Of a DNA stretch of 64,000 nt, positions 54,868-64,000 are shown piece after piece (position 1 is the first letter of the stretch; each line of letters starts with the position of its first letter). Under the pieces are notes generated by a model that made no database searches, was not told where the DNA came from, and worked only from the letters and a program-made list of their open reading frames with translations. Both the position numbers and the translations under genes were made by a program. Source of the stretch: Rhipicephalus microplus (lineage: Eukaryota; Arthropoda; Arachnida; Ixodida; Ixodidae); the NCBI RefSeq assembly GCF_043290135.1, contig NC_134710.1, positions 316,012,116-316,076,115 of the forward strand, in the 5' to 3' direction.

Positions 54868-55883
54868 CTGCCATTTTCCTTGCGATGCGGCGTGCGGCGT
54901 GACAATGCGGCAGCCGGAGTGGTGACGTTTCGTGACGTTTCATGACGTTTCATGACGTTTCATCGCATCGCACCGCCGCGTAGCCGGTGCGGCGAGCATC
55001 AAACCAGCCACATATTTTCGTCGCCGCATCGCACTGCCGCATGGCAGCAGCCGATCACAGCACGAGCCACGAGCACACGAGTGGCGTCACGCCGCTAGTG
55101 GAACCATCTCTCTATCGCCGCTCCCACCACCCGTGGTCCAGGCCAGTGCGAGCGTGGATTTGCTGACATCGCCGAGTGCGGTGGTGTGACAAACAACCAG
55201 TACATTTCCTTAATGACGTGATATTATTACGGATTGAATAAAGTGGTGTTTGAATTGTACCTTTTCTACACGACAACGCCCGTTTTAAAATCGTTAGCGA
55301 GATTGGAGACCGTGAACAGTGATGCAAGGTCATTTCACCGGTAAACACGGCTACCGGTGTCTCTGCGCTGGCTCGCTTGGCTTCTACCTTTGCTCTTCAC
55401 ATCGATTGACATCAAGAAAGTGGTAATGTATTCTAACTCATTACATACGAGTGCAAAGCTTAATAGTGCAGTAAAAAAGAAGCGCTCGATGACGAGCTCG
55501 CGTGTGAACGTCGTGGGCGACGGCCAGCGCCCGCCATGCTAGGCCTACTTGTCGGAGTCGTGAATAGTGAGCTGTTGCCGCTGTTGCGACTTTCTTGTCG
55601 TCCACGAAGGCATTTTATTAATTATTTTATATAGAACGAAGCGTGGCTGTGCATTGTTGTTTGTTTTAACCTTAATTACGAGGATACGAAGTCGTCCGAC
55701 CGTGCATGCCGAGGCGCCGCGTGGAGGTGGAGCCTGCCGCTGATAGCTTCTTCGTCCCCGTGTGTCCCGAAACGTCGCATGCGGCACGCTGCACCATGCG
55801 ATGCCACACGCCGCATCGCACGAAAAATCGCACGTCTGTCTCGCGCTTTACCGCTGTTGGCAGGAGTCTCGTGGGGGGGGGGG
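54868..55883. mobile_element. possible 1-kb element with inverted GCGATGCGGCGTG blocks
   Basis: TGCGATGCGGCGTGCGGCGTG near 54880 recurs inverted as CACACGCCGCATCGCACG near 55805. GACGTTTC near 54922 recurs inverted as GAAACGTC near 55769. Copy 1 of the paralogous block lacks this whole 1-kb stretch (41.29-41.34 kb is continuous), which supports an insertion. Exact ends and target duplication were not resolved. Confidence 0.5.
54922..54963 (+). repeat. 10-bp tandem repeat (TGACGTTTCA), four units
   Basis: Four consecutive units of TGACGTTTCR are visible inside the possible 1-kb element. Confidence 0.9.
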
Positions 55884-56796
55884 CTATTGTGTTTTAGCAT
55901 TATCACCAAGATGGCGCAGTGAGCGCGCGGCGGCTCTCATCTTTGACGCGTACTTTGGCCCGCGTAGGAAATAGGGGAGTGTACGCTCGATCACGCGCCC
56001 CTATCTTGCAGTGGGGAGAATTTTACGTCTTGGCTAGCCTTTGAGTTTCGTCTGAGTGATTCTGTTGTAGTTACCGGGCACACAAATGTCACTGCAATCG
56101 TTGCACAGCCTCCGTTTGCGAAAAGGGCACGTTTTTCAGACACAGCGAGACGGTTGTTTACGTGAATCTGTACCTGTGACTACGTTTTTTGCACCCTTTG
56201 TGCGTGAGAAACGTGGGGCACGTTTAGATCTGCTTGCCATTTCGTGCGCGAATTTTTAATTTGTCACTATCGCGGTCATTGCTTCGCCTTTGCGGCAAAG
56301 CTGGGACTTTATTTAGATGCGAAGCAGCTCTTTGACTAGCCTGTGTAACGCTATTCCTCCATGCGTCCGTACGAACGTGCCGCAAGGCATTCCCTAACCG
56401 CACGTGTTGGAGCGGTGTGAAGTAGGTCATGCCGCATTTGCACGTTGGCATCATGCTCCCCTCGCCGTGCGCGCTGATTCCGTTCCCATAAGAATACCGG
56501 AACATTTTATCTTTCTATCTGCTGTCTTTCATGTTTGTTAGCCTCTCTTGGAAACTGATATTGAAATCACTGAAGTTGCCACCAAATTCGGTGCCACTAC
56601 ACGTCTGCACGTCGCAATGGTAAGTATTGTCTGAACTTTATTATTGTTACAGTTCGCTATTGTGAGACGTAAGGTAAAATCTAGGGCAATTAAAAAATGT
56701 TGTACATGTAGGGTAAAGTGATTTAGACCGCTATGCAGGGTATTTCGCAGAAAAAAAGTTGGCAACACTGGTGTGTGCACGAGGGTTTGTGTGTGT

Positions 56797-56868
<72 letters not shown>

Positions 56869-57636
56869 GCATGCACAACCGCATGCATGACACGTCCTTG
56901 AACTTCCAATTTATTATATTCATAAGCAACGCGGTCGTTTATTGTCTTATATTTCAAAGTGACTTCGACCATTTTCTCTGTGCTTTCGTAGCAGCCAGCG
57001 CGCTGAAAGCTACGCAAACAGGGGATGACAAGAAGGCAAGAAAATACACCCATTCGTCAGAGTGCGGCAACGACAATAAACACTTCATTTTGACTTTTTC
57101 TTTTGAAAACGCGTGTTCCTTGCAGTTTCAATCACGAGCATGTACGTAGATATGTGCCGGAATCCCGCGGTGGTGCTGCGAACTAGATAGCTCGCGATGC
57201 TCAAATTAGCAAATGAGTGTCGACTTCGGGATTATGCCACATATGTGGAAAATAGAGTGTATATATCAAAAAAGGTGACAATTCCTGAGCTAGCATCCTA
57301 CAATATTCTAACGGTCCCATTACCTTTGGCGAAGCCCTTTGTTATCAGTTGTATTTGCCATTTCTGCTAAGTTGCTCAATACCTACCTACCTCTTACCGA
57401 TGCTTTGTCCTTCTCAATGCCAATATTGTGAGCTATGTGACCTGCTGAGGTTGTGTTTGGCGGAAATCCGCAACGTGTGCGTGCAGCGATAAATTTTCCG
57501 GCACAAGGGATGATTTGGTACGTTTCTAAATGATGATGGTCGTAAATATTGGCGAGTGCTTTGTGCATTTCATATAAGTAATGCATCTTGGATGGCTTTA
57601 TATCTCCTGACAGAAATCGCTGTATACGCTACAGTA
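55884..57636. repeat. paralogous block, copy 2, left part
   Basis: Colinear with 41341-45117 apart from a gap: the LINE and both THAP-like exons (41.5-43.5 kb) have no counterpart. It ends at the left LTR of Gypsy F. A (GT)n run lies inside it. Confidence 0.7.
56787..56863. repeat. (GT)n microsatellite
   Basis: A GT run with two interruptions (ATGTG, GCGCG). The Cys-Val and His-Thr frames over it are artefacts. Confidence 0.97.
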
Positions 57637-57899
57637 TGTAGCGTACTCGCCCCACGGAGGCGCGAAAAGAAGGCACCTACACTCCTTGTAGTTTGGGACA
57701 ATACTAGTTTATTTTCCAAGAAAAACAGGCTTCGTAAGCGACTACCAAGAGGGGCGTGGCTGCGTATCTTCCACGGCCCTCCGGAGATAACGTGAGGCAT
57801 GTTGTTCGCTTCTGCGCCGTGCGCCTCGGCATACAAATGGTATGCGCACACAAATAAAGTGATCGCGATCACCGGCGTCATCGCCCGCTACAAGGGGTC

Positions 57900-58708
57900 C
57901 CCCCCTAGACAGCGGAGCCTGGGAAAAAAAACAAGCAAATGTGCGAGTTAGTCCATGATGTGAGCCGGTTTCACGCGATCGAGAGAAATGACGTCCTCTT
58001 TGTCGCGAACACGGTCACAGTTTTGTGCGACCGCGAAAGCACACGGAAGGGCCCGTCGTACGCCGAAGTCAACGGCGCTTTCACTGTGTCACGTCGCACG
58101 AACACATGGGTTGCCTCATTCGTGTCTGGGAAAGAAAACACTCTTTGGTTGCTGCTGACGCGTGGCGCGCTGGGTTGCAGGTGCTCCAACCAGGAATGTA
58201 GCCTTTCCATATGTTCTGAAGGCGTCAGCGTAGCGCTTGGTTTCTCACCGAAGAATTATCCCGGTAGTCGGATTGTAGAGCCGTACAGCATTTCTGCTGC
58301 ACAGAATCCGAGGCCTTCTTTTATCGCCATACGCAGGCCCAGAAGAACGAGAGGGAGCTTCTCCACCCAGTGCTCTCTATCCAGTTTGGCCGTTAAAGAT
58401 GCCTTCAGTTGGAGGCGTAGCCGCTCCACCATTCCATTGCTCGCTAGATGGTAAGCTGTGGTGTACTGGAGCCGTGTTCCCAGAAGCCTTGCCAGCGCAG
58501 AGAATAGGTTGCTCTGGAATTGTCGCCCACGATCAGTCGTTATGCGCAGTGGGCAGCCATAGCGTGAAACCCATGTGGCCACAAACGCCTGTGCGACCGT
58601 CCCGGCTGCGATGTCCAGAATTGGCGTCGCCTCGGGCCACCGTGAGTATCGGTCGACACAAGTGAGCAGGTATCTGTAACCCTGGGAAGAAGGAAGAGGT
58701 CCCACCAA
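57900..58708 (-). pseudogene. Gypsy F integrase core and C-terminus
   Basis: The 58256-58708 frame has LLTCVDRYSRWPEA (first Asp), ITTDRGRQF (second Asp) and LASNGMVERL (Glu), where HP is replaced by HL. The 57971-58210 frame continues with YDGPFRVLSR and a short tail. A stop at 58709-58711, where the upstream frame ends, separates the core from the zinc domain, and a shift near 58230 separates the tail. Confidence 0.85.
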
Positions 58709-58711
58709 GTC

Positions 58712-59617
58712 TCAGTGCACGTGGTCGAAACGACACTCTGGTGACCGAAATGCTTGGAGTGCTGTGCGCGTGCGACGAGTCACCTTGACTGCTTGACATG
58801 TTCGGCCCGTCTTCGACCAGCATCGAACGTCGGCGTTAATTCCGGGCCACACAAAGCGGTCAGTGACGAGCCTCTGCATCGCGCGGATTTCTGGGTGGCT
58901 GAGGTCGTGAAGGCTGTCAAATAATGCACGCCGAAACTGGACGGGGACGAAGGGTCTTGGAGATTTCTGTGATGTGTCGCATGTGACCATAGTCGTCGTG
59001 TTTCGTAGCGGGATCTCTTCGAGCACCAGTGACAGTGGATTCTGCCTCACCTCGGTTAGCTCTGGGTCTTCCCGCTGGGCGGCGGCTAATGTCTTAAAGC
59101 CGACGGACGCTGAAACGGTGTCGATACGGGAGAGTGCGTCGGCTGCTTGGTTTTCGCTCTCCGCTGTGTGGCGGATGTCCATGGACAATTCGGAAATGAA
59201 AGAAAGTTGGCGCAGTTCTCTTTCCAAATATGAGAAACTGTTCTTCTTGAACGCATACGTCAGCGGCTTGTGGTCCGTTAAAATGTGGAAAATGCGGCGT
59301 TCTAGGAAGAAACGGAGATGCTTTACGGAGGAATCAATGGCCAGCATCTCTCTTCCAAAGGTGCTGTAGCGCACTTCCGCCTGTTTCAGACGTTTAGAAA
59401 AGAAACCTATCAGTTTCCAGTCCTTGCCGTCGCATTGTTGCAACACTGCTTCCACTGCCGTCGTTGAAGCGTCAACCATGAGCCGCGTTGGCGCGACGGA
59501 AAGCAGGTGCATCAGAAGTGTTGCGGAGGCAAGCTGAGTTTTCGCGTCCTGGAAGGCTTTTTCGTGCTCCACTGACCAGTGAAACTCGGGCGTTTTCCTG
59601 CCGTCCCGGCGCAGCAA
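58712..59617 (-). pseudogene. Gypsy F RNase H and integrase zinc region
   Basis: One frame of 301 codons: FHWSVEHEKAFQDAK, LMVDASTTAVEAVLQQ (RNase H), LTDHKPLTYAF, QAADALSRID, then HPEIRAMQRLVTDRFVWPG and CRTCQ-like TGRTCQAVK for the integrase zinc region. Confidence 0.85.
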
Positions 59618-59619
59618 GT

Positions 59620-60315
59620 CAGTTAGCAGCTGTATAATGTGTGCACAGGATGAGAAGAAGCGCCTATGGAAGTTGATTAGCCCGAGAAACTCGCGAAACT
59701 TGCGGAAAGAGGAAGCGTGGGGAATTCGCTGACTGCTTGCACCCGTGATTCGAGCGGAAAGATGCCTTGCGGGCTGATTCGATGACCTAAGAAATCTAGT
59801 GCTTCAACACCAAAGATGCACTTTTGGGGCTTCAAAACCAGACCATGTTCGTCAAGACGCTTGAAGAGGAGGCGCAGGTCATTTTCATGCTCCTCCGGTG
59901 TTTTGCTGGCGACCAAATGTCGTCTAAGTAGACAAAAACAAAGAGCAGTCCACGAGTGACCTCATTCATGAAACGCTGGAAAGGTTGTGCCGCGTTCTTC
60001 AGTCCGTACGGCATACGAACAAATTCAAAGAGGCTGAAAAGCGTTGTCAAGGCCATCTTTGGGATGTCGCTTGGTTCTACTGGAATCTGGTGATAAGCGG
60101 CCATCAGATCCAGCTTAGTGAAGATGGTCGTTCCCGTGAGGCGAGCGCTGAAATCATGGATGTGGGGGAGAGGATATTGGTCTGCCGTTGTCACAGCATT
60201 GTGTGCCCGATCATCACCACAAGGCCGCCAGTCACCAGACTCTTGTTTTGGCACCATGTGCAGCGCGGAAGACCAGTTGCCGGAAGAAGGTCGAATAATG
60301 CCGAGTTGGAGCATG
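59620..60315 (-). pseudogene. Gypsy F reverse transcriptase
   Basis: The frame 59832-60314 holds [53 protein letters not shown] and the catalytic YLDD at about 59925. A frameshift just after YLDD moves the palm and thumb to 59677-59916 ([20 protein letters not shown]). The DYRxLN position reads DDRAHN. Confidence 0.88.
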
Positions 60316-61120
60316 TGGTTGAATCACGGCGGTCGACTTCGTGTCTTTGCCCAGCGAGTCTTTTAGGTCTAGCGGTGACGGGCGGTCCGGTGGTGACAAT
60401 GTGATGCGTCACCTTGTGTTTGATGGGCAGTTCGGTGTTCCGAGGTCTGGTGATTTCAGAGAATTCAGCCAGAATCTTTTGAAAGTTTGACTCTGGGTTG
60501 AAAGTGCAAATGCCGCATGAGGACAGGTCAGACTTCAGTCCGATAACAACGAGCGAAGTGACGTTATCCTTGACACGACGATCGCGAACACTGACGTCAA
60601 GATTGAAGTGGCTCAGAAAGTCTCTTCCCAGGATGGAAATTCTGACATCGGCTACAACGAAGAGCCATCGATATGTACGCCTGAGTCCGGTGTCTATCGT
60701 CATTGAGTGGACTCCATATGATGCAATAGCAGTAATATTGACTGCAATTGGGCTCAAAATGGCCTTGCCGCCCCGGCGATGTTAAGCTGCTGCTGGTAGG
60801 ATAGATAGCTCCGCTCCGGTATCGCAAGGAGGCATGTGCCGGTGATGCGGTCGACAACAAAGAAGAGGAAGCTTGAACAATGGCGCGTGTCGCTTTCCGC
60901 CGTTAGCTACTGGCCGGTGCGTTTCCCGTCCACGAGCATGGATGGGTGCAGCGAGTGGCTTGCTCTCTAAAACGACGGTGGTATCAGCAGATGTTCTGCT
61001 CTGCCTCGCTTGAGTGTCAGCGGTGCTGCGGGCTTCGAGCACGGGACGGTGAGCGATGCCGTGCAGTCCGGTGTTTGTTGGACAGGGCGAGGTTTTCAAC
61101 TGCTGCAGCCAGTCGGTCAA
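60191..61120 (-). pseudogene. Gypsy F protease and RT tether
   Basis: PCDTGAELSILPAAA (near 60790-60835) is the protease active site. A break near 60782 is followed by VADVRISILGRDFLSHFN in the next frame (60191-60757), the C-terminal half of the protease, and by HHIVTTGPPV, the tether to RT. The two halves are in different frames. Confidence 0.82.
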
Positions 61121-61718
61121 CTCTGTCCTCTAAGCGACCTAACCGGTCTGCATGTTCGGGCCTTCCCGTTACAGCAATAGACATTTTTGGTGGCTCAGTG
61201 CAGTCGGCGATGCGGTCGGTGAGTTGAGCCAGACGTTCGAGAGTCACATCATCTGAGCCATCGAGTATCATCCGTGTTGACTGTGGCAGTCTCTGCAAGA
61301 ACAACTCGGGAAACAATAGATGTTGACGCTCCTCTGACGCTTGTTGGCCCAGCAGCTGACGCATTCGGTGGAGTAGTTGCGAGGGACGCTGGTCACCGAG
61401 CTCTTCATGAGACAGGAGTTGTCGCAGCCTGCTCTGTTCGGCCACCTCAAGACGTTTCAGGACGGTGCTTTTTAGTTCCTCGTAGGGCTTCTCCGATGGA
61501 GTGGGGGCGAGCACATCGTCTACGGCGTCAGCGATGTCAGGTGGCAGTGCTGAAACGACGTGCAGGTATTTCGACTGCTGCGATGTTATGCGTCGAAGCT
61601 CGAAGCAGGCCTCGATTTGGCTGAACCACACCCTGGGGTTTTTGGGCCAGAAATGAGGAAGCTTTGACTCCGAGGCGTTGGTTGTGGGTGAGCTTGAAGT
61701 GCCTTCTTCGTCTGACAT
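61017..61718 (-). CDS. Gypsy F gag (open, about 233 aa)
   Basis: The ATG at 61718 (MSDEEGTSSSP) is preferred over the upstream in-frame Met, which reads into the primer-binding region. The frame has FWPKNPRVWFSQIEACF, YLHVVSALPPDIADAV, YEELKSTVLKRL and LGDQRPSQLLHRMRQLLG, the gag type common in Mag-like elements of arthropods (also seen in many arthropod DUF7041-type proteins, from memory). No CCHC knuckle follows in the same frame: it ends after a HRSPSRARSPQHR tail and protease follows in another frame. A missing zinc knuckle could be natural for the family or a loss. Confidence 0.75.
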   Translation of the reverse strand: MSDEEGTSSSPTTNASESKLPHFWPKNPRVWFSQIEACFELRRITSQQSKYLHVVSALPPDIADAVDDVLAPTPSEKPYEELKSTVLKRLEVAEQSRLRQLLSHEELGDQRPSQLLHRMRQLLGQQASEERQHLLFPELFLQRLPQSTRMILDGSDDVTLERLAQLTDRIADCTEPPKMSIAVTGRPEHADRLGRLEDRVDRLAAAVENLALSNKHRTARHRSPSRARSPQHR

Positions 61719-61920
61719 GGCTGCTGTTTTTCCAAACGTCCGGGTCACCACTTTGTAGCGTACTCGCCCCACGGAGGCGCGAAAAGAAGGCACCTACACT
61801 CCTTGAAGTTTGGGACAAGACTAGTTTATTGTCCAAGAAAAACAGGCTTCGAAAGCGACAACCAAGAGGGGCGTGGCTGCGTATTTTCCGCGGCCCTCTG
61901 GAGATAACGTGAGGCATGTT

Positions 61921-62404
61921 GGCCGCTGTTAGGAATTTGCTGTGTCGCGATGGTAGCGGTGGCGAAGAGCGGTGAGCCGTCGAGCGGACTTCGCTGAAGC
62001 CTTTGCCGGAAGGCGAAGCAGGGGGGCGATCCGTTTTGAAAACAGCAACAAGAAGGAGCGTTTACTGTAGCAGGTTGTCGTTGGTACAGAGCCGGCCAGC
62101 ACGACAACGTCGGCTGGGGCCAATCCTTCTAACATGGGGCCGGCACGGCCTTAAATAGCGTTTTGGGACTCTTCTGCGAGACCAGTTCCCCGGAACGGCA
62201 CAGTGGCTTGGCTGAGGAGGCGCAGCCATACCCGGAACTGCAAGGTGGTTCGGCGGAGGAAGCGACGTTATCCACGGAACTGCACGGTTCTTCTGCACGA
62301 AAGGCGGCGCTGGTAGGGGGGGGGGGAGACAGTTCGTCGGAACAGCGCTCTCCATCTCGTGAGACGTGCTCCCGAACGAGGAACATGTCTGTGGCACAAC
62401 ACCG
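61921..62404 (-). repeat. LTR segment present only in the right LTR, with 42-bp tandem repeats
   Basis: About 484 bp separates GAGGCATGTTG from CTGCGCCGTGCG and is absent from the left LTR. Inside, three units of 42 bp start at 62189, 62231 and 62273 (each with CGGAACKGCA). Either the left LTR suffered a deletion or the right gained an insertion. Confidence 0.75.
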
Positions 62405-62489
62405 CGTCTGCGCCGTGCGCCTCGGCATACGAATTGGTATGCGCACACAAATAAAATTATCGCGATCACCGGCGTCATCGCCCGCTACA

Positions 62490-63170
62490 AGTAAGTATAA
62501 GAGACGTGCTTGAAGTAACAATGTTGTTAAATTTATTTTCCTTTGTTTTCACAAGGCAAAAACACACAAGAACATGTGACAACAATGATTTGTGGGCGAC
62601 AATATGAACCATATTCTTGGGGTATGTCCTATGTACAAACATGCGTATGCATAGAGAAACAGCGGCGGAAGCGTTCGTTGTGAGTTATCGAGCATTTTCT
62701 GCGGCTGAGTCGTATGTAGTGCGCTGCTTATGTGGGTAACACAAAACCGATGAGGCCGCTTTTAGTACACATAAAAGGACTGTGCGAAACACTCGGGACG
62801 CATGTAAGTGCAACACACGTTGTAGATGTGCTGGAGTCTGCGTATACGCTGATCATGAGATGCTACGGATAACGAAGCTGTAGGTTTCTGATGCAACTGC
62901 TTCTGAGATCGTTACTTCTTCTCTACTAAACACACACTCATGCCCTATGCAGTGCCACACAGCTCTCGTGTCAATACACGTACATAATGCTCGGGATTGC
63001 GTTAAGTGGAAGTTATTATGCCTATAGCTATATGAACTAATAACCGCGACAGCGATTAAAAATATAACAAAACTGTGTCAACAATGGCCTTCTCATAACA
63101 AATGGTCCAACATAAAACCAAGTACACAAAATACACACTCGCACTTGCGCTGTACTTTATTGTTACTTTT
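62490..63170. repeat. paralogous block, copy 2, right part
   Basis: It resumes after Gypsy F and stays colinear with 45118-45790 (GAACATGTGACAACAATGATT; CAACAATGGCCTTCTC). Confidence 0.75.
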
Positions 63171-64000
63171 GTGGCATGGTGCCACAGTAGTAACAAGTAT
63201 TCCTGACCAAATAACAAATGCCTGACAATATCTAGTCGCGTGTTGAGGACATGTCGCTTGTCGGAGCGCATGTACAAAAAGTTCATTACCATAGCCTAAA
63301 ACACAATAAATGGCCGGCGTCGCGCAACGCTTGAGCTCTTTTTGTTTCTTATGCCACGGTTCTTTAGGCCTGGAGTTGCGTTTTCCGAGTGATAGATTCA
63401 TTGGGTATCTATCCAAATTATGCGTGAACCGCGAATTATTTGGAGCGACTACTGCTCGGCAACCAAACTCCTGCTATACTGCTGTCTTTTAGACCCAAGG
63501 CTCCAGATACCAGGATGATCATATAGGGGCCTTACGTACTTACGTAAGTAGTAATGATTTAGCAATATCAATGCTGCACCGACCACATTGGTTAAGCTGA
63601 AATGCGAAGCGCTAGCGTTCAGCCAAACTCGGAACACGCTTACTCCTTACTTCCGCGCTTCTACAGTTCCCGTCGAGCTTTTAAACTTTGAACTTCATTC
63701 CGCAACAGCTATATACGCTGGATACGTAGCGCTAGTTTCACTGTAGGGCTCTACCCGAAACATTTCGAAACGTTTCTTTCAGAAGTCACTTGTATGAAGG
63801 AACGCTTCTGTGTACATCGGGTTTGTTGAAAATTTGTTTGAGAGCTGGCTGCGTGAATCCTCTTGCAGACAATTTCTAACACGCAGTGATATTCTGGCCA
63901 AACTTCACTATCCAACTACAGATATTCGACGTGGTTTTGAACGCGCTATTTGACAGACTCTGCGGGTGTGAATATCATGAGCATGGTGTGTGAACGAAAT
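63171..64000. other. no recognisable feature
   Basis: No coding sequence, element end or notable repeat recognised up to the window edge. Confidence 0.5.

Larger units (their letters stand above)
57637..62489 (-). mobile_element. Ty3/Gypsy element F (Mag-like) with unequal LTRs
   Basis: The left LTR is 57637-57892 (256 bp) and the right LTR 61754-62489 (736 bp). Both start TGTAGCGTACTCGCCCCACG and end GTCATCGCCCGCTACA. The left one lacks about 480 bp between GAGGCATGTTG and CTGCGCCGTGCGCC. An exact 4-bp duplication AGTA is at 57633-57636 and 62490-62493. A primer-binding-type AAGTGGTGACCCGGACG abuts the right LTR. Gag shape and pol motifs suggest the Mag lineage. The empty site is preserved at about 45115 in the paralogous block. 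Confidence 0.93.

Noticed and set aside
56760..56935. Cys-Val-rich and His-Thr-rich proteins
   Set aside because: They are translations of the (GT)n microsatellite at 56787-56863.

Overview
The window is eukaryotic and made almost entirely of transposable elements. I found no host gene I can support. The best fit is a hard tick (Ixodidae, probably metastriate). Five full-length copies of one tRNA-derived SINE match, from memory, the Ruka-type SINE of ixodid ticks. Alongside them are Penelope-like elements, RTE-type and RNase-H-bearing LINEs, Ty3/Gypsy elements with short LTRs, and P-superfamily DNA transposons with THAP-domain transposases. The species cannot be named from this sequence alone.

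Layout. 0-1.5 kb: debris of a Penelope-like element (GIY-YIG endonuclease fragment) with several terminal units, two of them forming a palindrome. 1.46-3.22 kb: a TIR element inserted in one of those units. 3.8 and 9.3 kb: intact SINEs with perfect target duplications. 4.5-6.1 kb: probable solo LTR abutting a decayed P-type transposase. 6.9-8.4 kb: loose inverted-repeat element. 9.9-23.2 kb: a nest of elements. An inverted-repeat element and a P element sit side by side and share the target octamer GACTCAGG, which occurs three times. The P element encodes a THAP transposase whose single visible intron contains a second P-type derivative and a SINE; a complete Gypsy element is inserted inside that SINE. 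The second transposase exon carries another SINE. 23.8-27.2 kb: two LINE fragments. 27.9-38.7 kb: two head-to-tail Gypsy elements in (TA)n arrays, the first with a LINE inside its left LTR. 38.8-38.9 kb: a perfect 78-bp-arm palindrome with a hammerhead-like core on each strand. 41-46 kb and 54.7-63.2 kb: two copies of an old paralogous block. The first holds THAP exons and a LINE; the second was split by a Mag-like Gypsy element whose empty site survives in the first. 48.3-54.3 kb: a Gypsy element with an intact gag and a SINE in its protease.

These parts do not cooperate as host genes. Their order is an insertion history: P elements first, then SINEs and Gypsy elements into them. Four Gypsy elements have target duplications equal or close to ATAT, in line with the known AT-rich target choice of some insect Gypsy elements. 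Nearly every coding region carries stops or frameshifts. The clear exception is the gag of the 48.3-54.3 kb element.
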